Of a stretch of 64,000 bases of DNA, positions 12,831 through 25,600 are shown one piece after another. Positions within the stretch are counted from its first letter, which is position 1. The number at the start of each line of letters is the position of its first letter. The notes beneath the pieces were generated by a model that did no database searches, had not been told where the DNA came from, and saw nothing but the letters and a program-made list of their open reading frames with translations. The translations under genes were made by a program, and so were the position numbers. Source of the DNA: Saururus chinensis (lineage: Eukaryota; Streptophyta; Magnoliopsida; Piperales; Saururaceae); contig CP141144.1 in assembly GCA_035235625.1 (NCBI GenBank), positions 29,695,014-29,759,013 of the forward strand. Reading direction: 5' to 3'.

Positions 12831-12835
12831 GACAT
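12831..12835. repeat. Target-site duplication, left copy (LTR0)
   Basis: GACAT directly precedes the TG of LTR0. The 5 bp after the LTR0 end (33221-33225) read AACAT, a 4/5 match with one G-to-A difference. Confidence 0.55.
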
Positions 12836-13644
12836 TGCAACATCCTGTAATTTTTATTTTTTAATTGTTTTTTATGTACATGTAGATATTTAAGGAGTTT
12901 GACCTTTTACCTTTTTAATTGAATAAACTCCCTAAATAGTTTGAATTTAGGTGGAGAATAATATGTTTAGAAACTAGATAGAAAGAGCTTTGAAGTACCA
13001 CCAAGAATGATTAAATCCGAGTTCGAATGAGTGAAATTCGACCAATTGAAGTTGTACTTGATGGCCAAATCCATTTATGTGAATTAGACCTAGGTTTCGG
13101 CCTTTTACATAGCTTTTTGGGCCTAGTTAATTTGAGCTACGAGAATAGAGAATTGGGGGTCATTTTTGGTTGCCTAAGCGAGGTTTAGTAGCCCAAGTCA
13201 TAGGGCAATTAGGGACCTTAATCTCCATAACCTATAAATATTCTATAGGGGTCTTATTGAAAGAGTTTTTGGAGCTTTTTGGAAGCGGTTGATATTTTTG
13301 TAACCTAGCTTCTCTCAAGGTGAGTAAATGTAATGTCCCTGATTTTTTTATGATTTCCTACTATTTTTCTGATCATTTTTGGTGAGAACATGTGACGCTT
13401 TTATGTATTTATCTTTTCAGTTTTTACCCATGTAATTATAAGCCATAGATTCAAGTGTGGGGCTTAGTCATGATCGTTGGTCTTCAATGCGTCACAGATG
13501 TTTTTGATGAGTAAGAAAGTGGAACGACACATAAGATGTGTATGTGGAAAAAAAGTATGGGTCGTGGTTGAAAGCCATGATTGCATTCCAGAATATCTGG
13601 AACATCCAGAACTTCCTGGATAAAAATTGAGAGCAATTTTGATC

Positions 13645-13744
13645 ACTCCACCATGCCTCCTCTATCGACGAATTCTGCCATTTCTTGTTGGAATATATTT
13701 TCCCTTGTTGCCACAAGTTTGATGGTATCATCCACGGCCGCCAT
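13645..13744 (-). other. Short minus-strand frame inside LTR1, unidentified
   Basis: An ATG at 13742-13744 opens a 33-codon frame starting MAAVDDTIKLVATRENIF and ending at a stop near 13645, with coding-like residues continuing after the stop. It may be a fragment of a captured exon, or chance. I recognise no family. Confidence 0.2.
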
Positions 13745-15502
13745 GCTCTCCTTGCTCCTCTATGAGCTACCAGTGTTCCCTGTGGATTTTCACAATGTTT
13801 CATCGGTCTTGGGCTTCCGGAGGGTTGTTAGTTGTTTGCTTTGTCTAGCCACTAGGACCCCAGAGGTGCTGACAAGAGCCACCACCACTCTCTCCTTGCA
13901 CCTCCTCCAGTTGTTGGTATTTCCCCAATTTTTTTTCATTGTGTTAGCTCGACTTTGATCATCAAATGACTATTTTGTCATCTCTATGGACTATTTTCGG
14001 TCGGCCACCACCCTCCATCACATGTCTAGCCGGAACCTCCCTTCCCACACCTTCCTCTCCTTGCTTGGCCATCTTTGGCCATGTCTCCAACTCTTGCAAC
14101 GCTCCTTTCCCCTGCCGCTTGAACCAAACCACCCGTCTGCGTAGGTCTTTGGGTTGCCATTGGCAGAGGCTGGTAGGGGATGGCCAGCTGCCAAGGGTTT
14201 TGCATCAGCCCAGGGATGATGGTAGGGCTGTCCCAGCATAGCACAACCACCCCCTAGTTTGGTTCCACCTTACTGGTACTTTTGCCCGTTTGTACATTGG
14301 CCCTCTTCTACACAATTTATGTCGAATTGCCTCCAAGCAAATTTGGTTCGGTTTGCCTAGACCTGGTGATAGTGGGGCTACCTCCATCAAAGTTGGCACA
14401 GTGATGGCCCTATGGCCTTTGCTCTACCTCAGCTTGACTCCAAGACACCCGTTTGCCCTTTGCTATGCAAGATACATAGCTGCCCGCACCAAATGTTTTG
14501 GCTATCGGTGGCGATTGGCAATGTTGTTGTCTCTGCTGGACAAACCCAGGGCCTTTGCCTTGTCACCCTTTTTGGGCTTTGGGCCATCTTCGTCTAGCCC
14601 TCTCTGCCTCCCCTTTGGCCGCGTGTACATGTAGCTGGATGTGCAGTTTAGGGTTTAAGTGTCGCTTTTGCTCTGCCTGGCCATTGGATGGCTCCACCAT
14701 CATCTGGATTTGTCCACCAAAGTCCTTCCCACCTCTCCTCCATCCTCGAGAATCGCCCCATGCCCTCTACTCTTATGTGAGCCATAGTTGAGCCAAAATT
14801 GTTGCCATTGGGTGTTGTATGAAGCTGATTTTGAGGTCTAGCGGCCGGCTGAGTACTACTTAGCAGCTAGCCGACCTTCAATTAGTTCACCTTGGTTTTC
14901 GGCCACATTTTCCATTTATTTGGCATGAACTTTCTCCCGACCTCCCTTAGTGCGCCACCATGAATCGCTGATTTTAACGCATAGACTTCTGTCACCCTAG
15001 TTGACTGAGATTACTTTCGGTGCTTCCTAAACCTTTGGACAACAACTCTCTCAACTAAGGCGATGCTTTTGGCTGCATAATCCACTATCGACACTGCCAC
15101 CGTCATATGCTCGCCATTAAATGTCATGGATTACGAGGTAGGGGATCTTTGAACTCGTAATGTCATGATTGCATGCTTTGAATATATAGCAGCGTGCTAG
15201 GATTGTATGATTTAATACTTTGGGTATTATGTGATTATCCAATTGCATGATGTAAGAGTGAAAATTGATAAATGATGGCATGTTTCAAATGCATATGGCA
15301 TGCATGTGAGCTAAAAGTATGTTTGATGTACGTGGACCATGTGTTTGCTAGTTATGACTAGTGAGCATGTTGGTAAGCTATGCATGGAATTCTGTGTATG
15401 GTATACGTATGGGTGACGGGCATATGTATGTTTGATGGCTATAAGCTTGTGCTATGGATATGTGTATGTGTGTGGGGGCATATGCATGTGCGATGCATGT
15501 GA

Positions 15503-15879
15503 TGTGCCTGACATAGGCACAATTGATATCAAGGAGATTCATGCAGTGAAAGGGGAGAAACAAGGAAGAAAGGGGAGAAGTTCTGAATAATTCCAATAGC
15601 ATAACTAGAAACAAGGAAGATAATTGCCCCTTCTAGGGGATTACTAGTCCCCTAGGGAGTTGCACCTAACTTTCCCAAGCGAATCGATTCCCTAGGTAGA
15701 CATGCTAGTTAGTGGGCTAGCTAGTCTGGCGCTACTAACTGAACCAATAACAACTTACATAAGCAAATAACAAGCAAATACTGAGCTATTACAAAAAAAA
15801 ATAGTTCCAATGCCAAGAAGAAATAAAGTAGAGTCTGTGAGTCAACTGGAAGCCTGAGCCTGGGTGATCGTACACAACA
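15503..15879 (-). repeat. 3' LTR of gypsy B
   Basis: 377 bp, starting TGTGCCTGACATAGGCAC and ending GTACACAACA on the plus strand. It is nearly identical to 18217-18595 and recognisably related to the LTRs at 31041-31376 and 59900-60236. The adjacent minus-strand AGCATGTGGAG at 15880-15890 corresponds to the polypurine tract. Confidence 0.9.
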
Positions 15880-16240
15880 CTCCACATGCTTTTGCTAATC
15901 GCCTTGTCCTCAAGGCGACCAAGATGGATATCAAACCATAAACTCATCCTCAGTTATCCATGTAGACTCGTCAAGTGGCTACCCCTGCCAAGAAATCAAA
16001 ACCTATGTAATAATGCGATCAGAGCGACTGACCCGACACTTCTCAGGCACCGAAGTAGGAACAAGATCTGACGGCTGAACCGTGCCCATCAAGGGAGGTG
16101 GAGGAGCACCCACAGTGAAGGACTTGTCACCCACAAATCGGTGCTGGCGGGATACATGAAAGACAAGGTGAACTAAGGAGTCAGGGGGCAATGCAAGTCG
16201 GTAGGCCACTGGACCAACATGCTCCTCTACAGTATATTGG
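15880..16240 (-). pseudogene. Gypsy B pol tail (chromodomain-like segment)
   Basis: The frame at 16003-16209 reads AYRLALPPDSLVHLVFHVSR and then RFVGDKSFTV. It aligns with AYRLSLPPNSLVHPVFHVSR in gypsy C (30710-30770). The remainder toward the LTR matches the VSWWGQPLEDATW region in a shifted frame. This C-terminal part of the polyprotein may help choose integration sites in chromoviruses. Integrase is deleted directly upstream, so the fragment is orphaned. Confidence 0.75.
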
Positions 16241-17041
16241 CCAGGGCCGCTCCAGGGATGATGGGAATCTGGTGGTTGTGAGGCCGGATGGGGGGAAGAC
16301 CTTGCGGCTCTGCAAACAAGTCCTAATGGGCTGCTAACAACTCCTGTAAATCTGGAGGCATCTCATCCTAAGTCACCTCGATAGTGGCACACTGATGCAA
16401 GAGGAGCCCTTGGGGGGCAAACCAAAAGAAAGAGCTCGAAGACTGGGCGGAGAGGAGGGTGCCCGGCTTGGAGCCTTCAATCAGAACCTTCTGCTCCTAA
16501 AGCTCGAAGTCCATCACCATGTCCCTAAAGTTCCAGACCACATCCCTAAGCTCTTGAAGCCACTGCACACACCCAACACCATGTCCGCCCCCTTCATAGG
16601 CAGCAAGAAGAGATCGGTAACAAATGTGTGGCCTTGGATAGAGACCGTAACCTGAATACACACCCAGGTGCTCTTGAGGTGCTTTCCATCGCCAATCAGC
16701 ACGTCAAATAGCTTTGAATCTGAGACAAAACAGCCTAGCCAATGGGCTACCTTGTCGTTAATGAAATTATGGGTAGACCCGTTGTCGATCAAAATAGCCA
16801 CTTGTTGCTGCTTGAGGTAGCATTGTACTCGCATCGTGTGGGGAGTGAACGCCCCCGAGAAGGCATGGACATAAATTTTGGGCAGCACCTCCTCAGGGGA
16901 ACATGTGTCTACTCCACCTGCCCCCTCACCGTTATCATCAATCTCTTCCATGAGAAGGCTGCCCTTGATAGAACAACGGTGCCTCGGGACAAACTTCTTG
17001 GCGCAGCAAAAACACAGCCCCTTAGATCGGCGTTCCTCCAT
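16241..17041 (-). pseudogene. Gypsy B nucleocapsid knuckle and aspartic protease
   Basis: The 175-residue frame at 16514-17041 opens with MEERRSKGLCFCCAKKFV and RHRC, a gag zinc knuckle of the plant gypsy type. It continues to AILIDNGSTHNFINDKVAHW, the protease active site, in which the usual DSG reads DNG, and ends near MVLGV with a shifted tail. Past 16514 the linker toward RT (the PLGL...PP region) can be followed to about 16255, where the deletion begins. The changed triad implies no protease activity. Confidence 0.75.
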
Positions 17042-18183
17042 CTGGACCGGAGTGAGTCGTCGAACAATCGGGTTTGCCTGGGTGGGCTGCTAGCCAGGGT
17101 AGCCTGCTACCAGACTGTTGGTGGGCAGGGCCTGGGGGTCGGTGCTGACAGCAGGCCGAGACAAAGGACCAAGCTGCCCACCTCTGCATTGTCTAGTCAG
17201 CTTCTCTTCCTTGATGCAGCATGGAGCACGACATCCCTCATGCTGGTGCAAGGGAAGTGGTGCATCTCCTCAGAAATCTCAGGCTTGAGGCCGCACTTGA
17301 ACTTGCCCACCAAGGCGGCCACTGGCCCGTCCGGGAGGCGGTTGGCCACCTTCATAAACTCCGTGTAGTAGGCACGAGCAGTGGTGGTTTGGTGCAGAGT
17401 GGAGAGCATCTCGTTGAAGTCCTAGAATTCATTTGGCCCAAATTGAATATAGAGCTCGTCGAAGAAGGCGGCCCAGGAGGAATAGCAGATCTCCTTCTCA
17501 AAGCACTGAAACCAGACAGAGGCGTCTCCGTCCATATGGAAAGTGGCGATAAACAATCATTCAGACTCTGACTATGTGCCCTAATAAGCGAAGAACTTTT
17601 CAGCCTTATACAGCCACTCCACTAGGTCATCATCCCCATTGTAGCGTGGAAACTGTAGGCGGGCCAAATGGGTTTCAGCACCTCCTCGATGACCACCACG
17701 AGGGCCTAGGTACTCCTCCCAGTCATCCTCCATCTCCTGAAACACGTTCCTGGGGGGTGGTACAATTGGGACATTCTCTTGAACACCTGGAGGGTCTCGC
17801 TGCGTCTAGGCCTTACGCCTCACTTCTACAGCCAATTCGGTCAGCCCAACGTGCAGGGGGGCCTAGGTTTGACGTCCCTCCCTATCGGCCATGACCTAGA
17901 GACTGGGAACACACCTATCAAGACCCTGAGACAATTCCCCAAGTGCCATGGGGGCGGCCTGAGGTCTGGCGAGAAGGGGTGCTATAGCCATTGACTGAGC
18001 TGCCTATATCTGAGCCATTGTTAAGGTCAAGGTGCCGACCTTGGCCATGAGTTGAGCCAGTGTGGGGCCATCTGACATCGCCAGAACCAGAGCGAAGGCC
18101 ACTGGCGGGCTATCCGCTGATGCGTCAGTTTCCTTCGTGGGCTGTACTTCAGGTGCGACAACAACCTGTTTGCCTCGTGCCAT
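17042..18183 (-). pseudogene. Gypsy B gag, degenerate
   Basis: Translation would start at the ATG near 18181-18183 (MARGKQVVVAPEVQPTKETD), just inside the primer-binding site, as in gypsy C (MARGKQAVMQEAPSKKEA). The capsid part at 17197-17409 reads TARAYYTEFMKVANRLPDGP, matching gypsy C TVRAYYTEFMKVANRLPDWP. Stops and frame changes lie between about 17410 and 18000. Gag would form the virus-like particle. Confidence 0.75.
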
Positions 18184-18199
18184 AACCAAGAATCAATGA

Positions 18200-18212
18200 A
18201 GCTCCGATACCA
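18200..18212 (-). other. Primer-binding site of gypsy B
   Basis: The minus strand reads TGGTATCGGAGC directly inside the right LTR, one base from the consensus initiator Met-tRNA site. The same variant occurs in gypsy D and, as CGTATCGGAGC, in gypsy C. Confidence 0.85.
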
Positions 18213-18216
18213 ATGA

Positions 18217-18595
18217 TGTGCCCGATGTAGGCACAATCGATATCAAGGAGATTCACGCAGTGAAAGGGGAGAAAGAAGGAAGAAATGAGAGAAGTTCTGA
18301 ATAATTCCAATAGCATAACTAGAAACAAGGAAGAGGATCACCCCTTATAGGGGATGACCAGTCCCCTACTGAGTCGCGCCCAGCTTTCCCAGGCTAGCCC
18401 AATTCCCTAGGTAGACATGCCAGTTAGTGGGCCAGGCTAGTTCGAGGCCACTAACTAAACCAATAACAACTTACATAAACAAATAACAAGCAAATACTAA
18501 GCTATTACAAAAATAAATAGTTCCAATGCCAAGAAGAAATAAAGTAGAGTTTGTGAGTCAACTGGGAGCCTGAGCCTGGGTGATCGTGCACAACA
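18217..18595 (-). repeat. 5' LTR of gypsy B
   Basis: 379 bp, starting TGTGCCCGATGTAGGCAC and ending GTGCACAACA on the plus strand. It pairs with 15503-15879. Confidence 0.9.
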
Positions 18596-19729
18596 GTATG
18601 ATAAGAGGTGACTGAGGGTTTTGTATGGATTTGGATGTGGATTTATAACCGTATGATAGAGGACAGAGGATGTAAGTTTGATAGGCGAGGATTGGAATGG
18701 TTTGGTTTGGTTTGGAGCATATGTTGGGGTTTTACCAAGTAAGCAAATTTATGGTTTGGAGCATATGTTGGGGTTTAACTAGTAAGCAAATTTAAGGTTT
18801 GGAGCCTTATGAGGGAGTGCCAGATAGTGAGAGTGCTGCATAATTGTACAAGCATAGCGTACGTATTATGAAGTGAGGTATAAGTAAGAGGGACAACTAC
18901 AGTTGGCTCTGAAGAACTTAGTTTGGCCATAAAGAGGATGGCAAAGAATATATGAATACGTAAGGATATGTTTATGGTGAGTTATGATTAAGAGTTGGAC
19001 GGGGTAAGCAAAGTTTGATGCCCTGATGAACTAGTGTTTTGGAAAGGGTTCAGCTTCGGTTCTATCAATGGAAGACTATAAGATTGAAAATTGTTATGGC
19101 ATAATTGTACCCACATGACTTAATTCAAATTTGAATTGTAAGCAAAGCTAGTATGATAGAGTTGTGAGTTTGAGACCTGAGAGTTTCGACGGATTAAATT
19201 TCGTGTTTGAGCTAGCCGATAATGAGTCAGTTAAGCATTTCTCATGTCTTGCCATGGAGTTTATCCTGCGTGATGTTGTATGTGTGTTGTATTTAAGCCC
19301 AGACATATGATGTTTTGTTGAGAGCGATGTATGTTATCGATTTTATTTGTGTATTGTATTAAATCCAGACATTTGATGCTTTATTGAGAGTGTTGTATGT
19401 TTTTGCCCTTAGTCGACACTGCATAATTTTTCCCAAGAGTAGCACTGTAAGATTCTGGCCCAAGAGTGGCACAGTATGACTTCTGCCCTTTGTTGGCACT
19501 ATATGGCTCCTAGTGTGTGGGCATCTACATGCTCAGGTAAGTAGTATCATGGAATTAGTCTTACCTATTTGATCCTATACCCCATGAGTATAGGTGTGCC
19601 TTGCCTTTGGAAAAGTCCATGACATCTAGTTACTCCTTGGAGGTTAAGGTGATTCCCCAGTGGCATTCCCTTCCATTTTAACACTAGAACTTATTAATTA
19701 TAATGAGCTTTAGTGGTGAATAATTTGTG

Positions 19730-20080
19730 TACGACTGTATGAGTATGTATGTTTCTGAGTAAGAGTAAGATTTCGAGTAAGACTATTAGAGTATGCTTCT
19801 AAGCAAGACTGTTTGCATATGTTCTGAGTAAGACTGTAAGGGTATGTTCTGACTAAGACTAAAAGAGTATGTTCTGAGTAAGACTGTAAGTTTGTGTTTT
19901 CAAGCAAGATTGTAAACAAATGTTTCTGAGCTGACTATAAGAGTAAGAATTTGAGTAAGATGGTACAAGTAAGACTGTAAGAATATTTTGAGTAAGATTG
20001 TGTAAGGATTGCACGAGTAAGATTGTAGGCATAAGAGTAAGTGTAAGAGTATGTGTAAGAGAGGTAAGATTCTATGTGTA
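19730..20080. repeat. Minisatellite within LTR1
   Basis: About twelve degenerate copies of a unit of 25-30 bp built on GAGTAAGACTGTAAGAGTAT. The open frame on the minus strand (19710-19919) is a by-product of the repeat. Confidence 0.8.
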
Positions 20081-22324
20081 TGTGTATGTGTATGTGCATG
20101 ATTGTTATATTATGCGACTCTGATGTATTTATATGCTTTATGCTTCATGGTTGAGTGCATGAACACATCTATGTATAGAATTACAAAGTGCACTATTTAG
20201 AACTTCCCTACTGAGTATTTTCTTATTGAGTATGAAAATACTCATTTTCCTTATTTTTAGCCCTGATACTCAGGAGGCTTTTGTAGGTTGTGACCGAGAG
20301 CTCTTAAAGATGGACGCTTGTTTCTGCAGGAGGATCAACTTTCTTGGGTTCAGGTATACCCTCTAACTCATTACGAGTCTTTATTATTTGTTCCAAGATC
20401 TAATGTATTGGGTGAGATAAAATTTGAGATGTTTATACTTTCTAGACTTGTAATTTGGATTAGACTGTGACTATTGATGGGACCTGTACTCATGCAGGGA
20501 TGCCTGTGAGAGATTTGTATTTAAAGTCCATGATCATGGTAATTTCATTTGTACTTTTTTTTTAGTAGCACCTAGGAATGTTTCGTTTGGCTGTACAATG
20601 GTTGATGGAAAACAAAATTTTGGATGGGAAAAATAATGTGTGATGATTTAAATTATAATTGTTTTCACAAGTTTTGTTTCATCATTTTTCCCGATTTACA
20701 ATTGTTATATTACAAAATTTTCATGAATTTTAAAAAATAATGTTGAAAAATCTCGGGTGTACAATAAATTTGAATTATTTTTTTGAATTTCTTGTGTTTT
20801 GATGGAAAATTAAAAGTCTTTCATGCCTAATTTCCATTCTCGTACCTCTTTCTATTGAGATCTTCAAATATCTCTTGTTTCATTCAATTTGTAGAACCCT
20901 AGAACTTTATTTTTTATTTAAAACCTTGTGCTTCATGCATAGAATTCATTAGTCACAAGGAAGTGCTTGAAATCACTTGCTTATCATAGTTGCAAGCCAC
21001 TAGTTGTTAGAGATCAGGATTTATGTTTAGGGCTAATGAAAATTTTAATTTTGTGGATTAAAGATTTTTTTATCTAGGAGGATTATAAATGTTTCTCTAC
21101 CCTAGAAGTAAGGGGTTTTTATTTTGAAAGTGAATTATTGCATTAACACCATGTTTGATGATGTTAATCATGCTTGTTGATTAAGAATGTTTATATGACT
21201 TGATTCTTCTATTTGAGAGATTTTGATGTTGTTATGTGCATTTTTTTGCATGTGTTTGATAAGGTTTTTAATAATTAAGAGATTATTATTGATTCCATGA
21301 AGAATTACGGTGATTGATCGCAATGATTTTTTGTTGAAAATCATAGTTTTTCTGTAATAGTGTTTGGCTGATCATTGGCACCACTGGGCAATCGATCAGC
21401 TTCACATACTGTGATCGACATAGTGTTGCCGATTAATTGATCGCCAATATTGCAAACTCAATTTTTTTCTTTTTATGTTATTTTTGAACTGATTGATTGG
21501 CCTAAGGGATTCAATCAACAGGAACTCTTATGAATGGATCATGTGAACATTCTAAAGATTTATTATAATGATTTTGATGATCTTTTGCACATAATAGATT
21601 AAGTATGATTGATGTTCATTATAGTTGTAACACCCTATTTTTTGAATTATGTCTAACCAAAGGGTTTAGAGGTAATTATGAATTTTTTTATAGCATTTAG
21701 GAGGCTTTGGGGTATGAAATCCTAGTATTTGTGTAGAGGTCAAATAATGAGCCTAACAAATCGAAGAATGTGAGAAAATGAGGTTGGGAGCGAAAGTTAT
21801 AACCATGTGGCGGGACCCAATTGAGAAACGTAAGATAACCTACTGATGTGGGGTCTAGTTTCGAAAGGCTTGTCAATACAACTTGATTGGTACCAAGTAT
21901 GTGCTTTTCCAACTTTGGTTAAGAAGTTATACTATTTTAAAGTTGCGTTATTATTTGAATAAAATAATATTAAAAAAGAGTAAAAATGGGTAAAAGAATG
22001 AAATAGCTGGCATCAGTCGGCGCACGGAGCTGTGCCACACAAGCTGGGACATTTGAGCAGCGTGCCACGTATTGGCCTACCTGTTCACGAGATAGGGCCT
22101 ATTGTTGCGAGCCTGCTCTTGTGCAACGCACATGAGAAGCACAACCCTAGCCTAGACTGCGCGACTTGAGGATGCACTGCACGCAGCACATACATGCGCG
22201 GTGACCAATTTTGGAGAGTTCTTTTGGTTGTTTTGAGTTCGACTTTGCTCGTTCAAGAAGCGTTCTTAGCTCATTCGAGGGGGCTCTACGCAATAGAAGA
22301 GTATATTCCTCGAGTTGGTGAGTC

Positions 22325-22622
22325 TAGAGGTGGGAACGGCCCAAGGTAAGAGGAGGCTCTATCTGATGCCCTCAAGCCCAAAGAGAGAGAAGCAGCCCAG
22401 AGTAAGAGGAGGCTTTGTCCTCCTCCATCAAGCCACAACAAGAGAAGTGTCTCGGAGTAAGGGGAGGCTCCATCCTCCTCCGAGGGGCCGCAAAGAGAGA
22501 GAGACATCCCAAGTAAAGAGAGGTTTTGTCCGCCACCTTTGATCGTGCATAAAGGGATACATCTTTGGGTAAAGGAAGGTTCTGTCTACTGCCTTCCGTC
22601 ATGCAAAGAGAGAAACACCCCA
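22325..22622 (+). repeat. Minisatellite of about 57 bp, five copies, in LTR2
   Basis: Units begin GTAAGAGGAGGCTCTATC, GTAAGAGGAGGCTTTGTC, GTAAGGGGAGGCTCCATC, GTAAAGAGAGGTTTTGTC and GTAAAGGAAGGTTCTGTC. Further repeat sequence resumes after LTR3 (GGTAAAGGGTAGGTTTTG, 26112-26129) and probably after gypsy C (31379 on). The open frames on both strands here come from the repeat. Confidence 0.85.
22618..22622. repeat. Target-site duplication of LTR3 (CCCCA), left
   Basis: CCCCA at 22618-22622 is repeated exactly at 26107-26111. Joining the two flanks restores a continuous minisatellite unit. Confidence 0.8.
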
Positions 22623-25600
22623 TGTAAGATTTCTAACTTTAACCCAGTTTAATTTTTATTTAATTGTGTGTTATTGTGTGGTTTTGCTTAAATTTACCAG
22701 TTTGACTTAATTTTGGGGTTAAGGGCTAGTAATTATAGTTTTAACAAGGTTTAATAGTATTTTTATAAGTTTTAATATCAAACTTAATTTATCCTATTTT
22801 ATGGAAATTTTTCCTTAATTAAGGGTGTGGACCCCACACGTCCACGATTGGACGGCGTGCAACCCACATGACCCTAAACTTCAATTATTTTATTTCAGTG
22901 AGTATTGGAAAGATTAAACTTATTTTTAGCCGAAAAATGACCCTAATTAGCCACTTAGGACATTTTAATTCATTTTTACAGCCCAACAATTTATATGCAT
23001 GGCCCAACAGCCTACTATTTAAAACCTAAGTCATTTCCCAAATGGGAAAGAGCTATTGTAGGAAGCAAGGTGGTGCCCTAACCCTATTGCTCAAAGAGGA
23101 AAATTCGATTTATGTGAGTTTTTAGCCCTAACATCCCTAATCTTTCGGTTTTACTCGTAATTTCTCTTAACTTCCCCTTCCCCCAAAGGGATTCCAGATT
23201 TCTTCCATTAAAAATATTATTTTTCATTTCAATTTCATTTTTAATCAAAGGAAATAATCGATCTACTTATTTTCAAGGTTATTTAAGCGTCTTAGTGGAT
23301 TTTAATTAAGTATAAATTAAAACCCTAATTTTGGGTAGGGTTTCTTGAGGTGTAAAACTTCATTTTTTATCCAAGGACTTCTTAGAGGTAAGGAGTTTTC
23401 ATCTCGTATGGTTTTTATGCATGGGATTGCATGTTTGAATGTTTAAGTAGGTTCTTACTTATTTATGTGCTTTAATGGTGGATTGTTAAAAGCATGTCAT
23501 TTATGTAAATTTTCTTGTGATTAACCTTGAGAATGGTTAGATCTACAATATTCTTGGTTTGTATTTTAATATCATGAAGTTTTAGACTGATTTTAGAATT
23601 TACCTAGAATTTTTGGGTATTTTCAATTTGATTTTCGTGAGGTTAAAGACAAACCATAAATTGGGTATAAAGTGAACTGTTAAGGGCTTTCTAATGGCCC
23701 AACAAGTGTACGAACGACCAAATGCCATTTTTGGTAATTTTTGCATATTTTGGTCATTTCTTGTTTTCTTTCTGTAAATCTAATTTCTTATTATTAAAAT
23801 GAGTTATTATTGCCTGTAAATGCTGCAGTGATTACATGAAGACCATCTTGGAATTTATGATTTAGCTCAAAAATAATTTAGGCTATATTTGTCTAATTTT
23901 AGCATGATATTCTACTTGTCTTAAATTCATGTGGATGACTTCCTCATGATTACTTGATAATTTCAGTAGGTTCAACCATGTTGATGTATATATATGCTTG
24001 CACATGTTATATTAATTTTAGGTGAATCATGTTCCCATGTTCTAGCTTAAGTACAGTGATGTTTATACTTGTCTAAGTCTAGCATGATGTAATCCTTATC
24101 TTGAACTAGTATTGTTGATGTTTTCATCATATTTACACCATGATTCCAGTAGGGTAGGACTATGATAAGATTATGGATGCTTGCTTATACAACCTTGATT
24201 GTAGCTTGTTCATGTTTCACATGTTTTAGCTTAGGTTGGAAGATTATTACTTATGTACACTCTTGTCTACAGGTTTATGATGTTATTGGACACAATGTAT
24301 CATGTTTCATGCACATGTGGACTAATTTGATCATGTTTACTCATACATGGACTCGTTTAGCATTTGCTCACATATGTATTATGTGGCATGCATCATGAAA
24401 ATGATTTATAAAAAATAATTAATAGTGATTAATCGATTGGATGAAATTATATGACATTGGATGTCGGATTAGATCGTTCAAAGGCTTTTCGTATCAGTTT
24501 TGGGTCTGGAAGGACATGATTTCAATTTGCATTCTTTTGAGAATATGGTATCTCCCCGGGTTGATATGAGATGAATGCTATGTTAAGTTAGTTGTTAAGT
24601 TACCTAGACAATGCAAATCAAGCATGGTATGTTTGTGTGCATCGACTTATCGCGTGCTCTAGTTTCCTTTTGTAGGAATTTGGACTTTCCCGCAAGGTTT
24701 GTCCCAGGTAGCACGCTGCTCGAGTTTCCTTTCTTAAGAATTCAGACTTTCCCACAAGGTTTGTTTCGGCGAGAAGACTGCTCTAGTTTCCTTTGTGAAA
24801 ATCGGACTTTCCCTATAAGGGATTATCTCGGTGAGCAGCGGGTAGTTTCCTAGTTGGGAAGCTTACCCAAACCACGCTAATTTCCTTTCTGGGAACTCAA
24901 ACCTTCCCCGCAAGGGATTGTCCGGTGAGCGGATTGATTATTTTTCTCAATTATGGGACATTCACCATTGATTTTGTTGCATGTGTATGGAAGATAATGC
25001 TAATTTACACAGGTTGTATAGGGAAGAAACTTATTTTACACATGTGATTATGGTATGAATTAGCATGATATGTAGAATTGTGTGTTTGAGACACTTGATC
25101 TACCAAGTGATTCATGCGGGATGTGACTATGATGATGAATTTCACATTTTTACACATGAGGTGTATATGTGTTATGAGCTATATTTAAACCCACGATGCA
25201 CAGATGGCATGAGTATGTGATGATGAGATAATGTGGGTTATAGTGTGATATGCAAGTGGAATGGTTATATGATGATGAAATATGTTGTATATGACATGTT
25301 ATGCAGGTGGCATGAATATGTGATGGTGAGATATGTTATATATAACATGATATGTAGGTGGCATGAATATATATTGATGAGATATGTTACACATAGCATA
25401 ATATGTAGGTAGCATGAATGTGTTGATCAAACATATTATAGATAGCATGACATTCATGTGGCATAAGTAAAAGCATATGGATTGTAAATTATGACATGAA
25501 TGCAAAGGTTTATATAGTTATCCCATGATGAATGGGCATTGTGGTTGATTATGTAATGAGATTATGTGACTATGCATGTGTTGTCATTTTGGATTTAATT

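Larger units (their letters stand above)
15503..18595 (-). mobile_element. Gypsy B: internally deleted gypsy element nested in LTR1
   Basis: Both LTRs (15503-15879 and 18217-18595), a primer-binding site, gag, a protease remnant and the chromodomain-side end of pol remain. RT, RNase H and most of integrase are missing: protease-RT linker sequence joins pol-tail sequence near 16240-16255. Gypsy C gives the full-length reference; about 2.3 kb is missing relative to it. Flanking 5-mers (TGTGA, GTATG) do not give a clean target duplication. Confidence 0.85.
13329..20763 (+). repeat. LTR1: solo LTR nested in LTR0, interrupted by gypsy B
   Basis: It starts TGTAATGTCCCTG and ends TCTCGGGTGTACA. The flanks are GTAAA (13324-13328) and ATAAA (20764-20768), a 4/5 target duplication. 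Without gypsy B it measures about 4.34 kb. 13960-14800 is GC-rich and gives several meaningless open frames. Local tandem repeats lie at 18703-18803 (about 50 bp, two copies), 19270-19400 (about 70 bp, two copies), 19410-19510 (about 35 bp, three copies) and 19730-20080. Confidence 0.65.

Noticed and set aside
13966..14791. Overlapping open frames on both strands
   Set aside because: They fall in the GC-rich part of LTR1, have no recognisable domain, and long frames are expected where stops are rare.
22286..22623. Open frames over the LTR2 minisatellite
   Set aside because: The repeat unit lacks stops in these frames; the peptides are tandem copies of the unit with no known domain.
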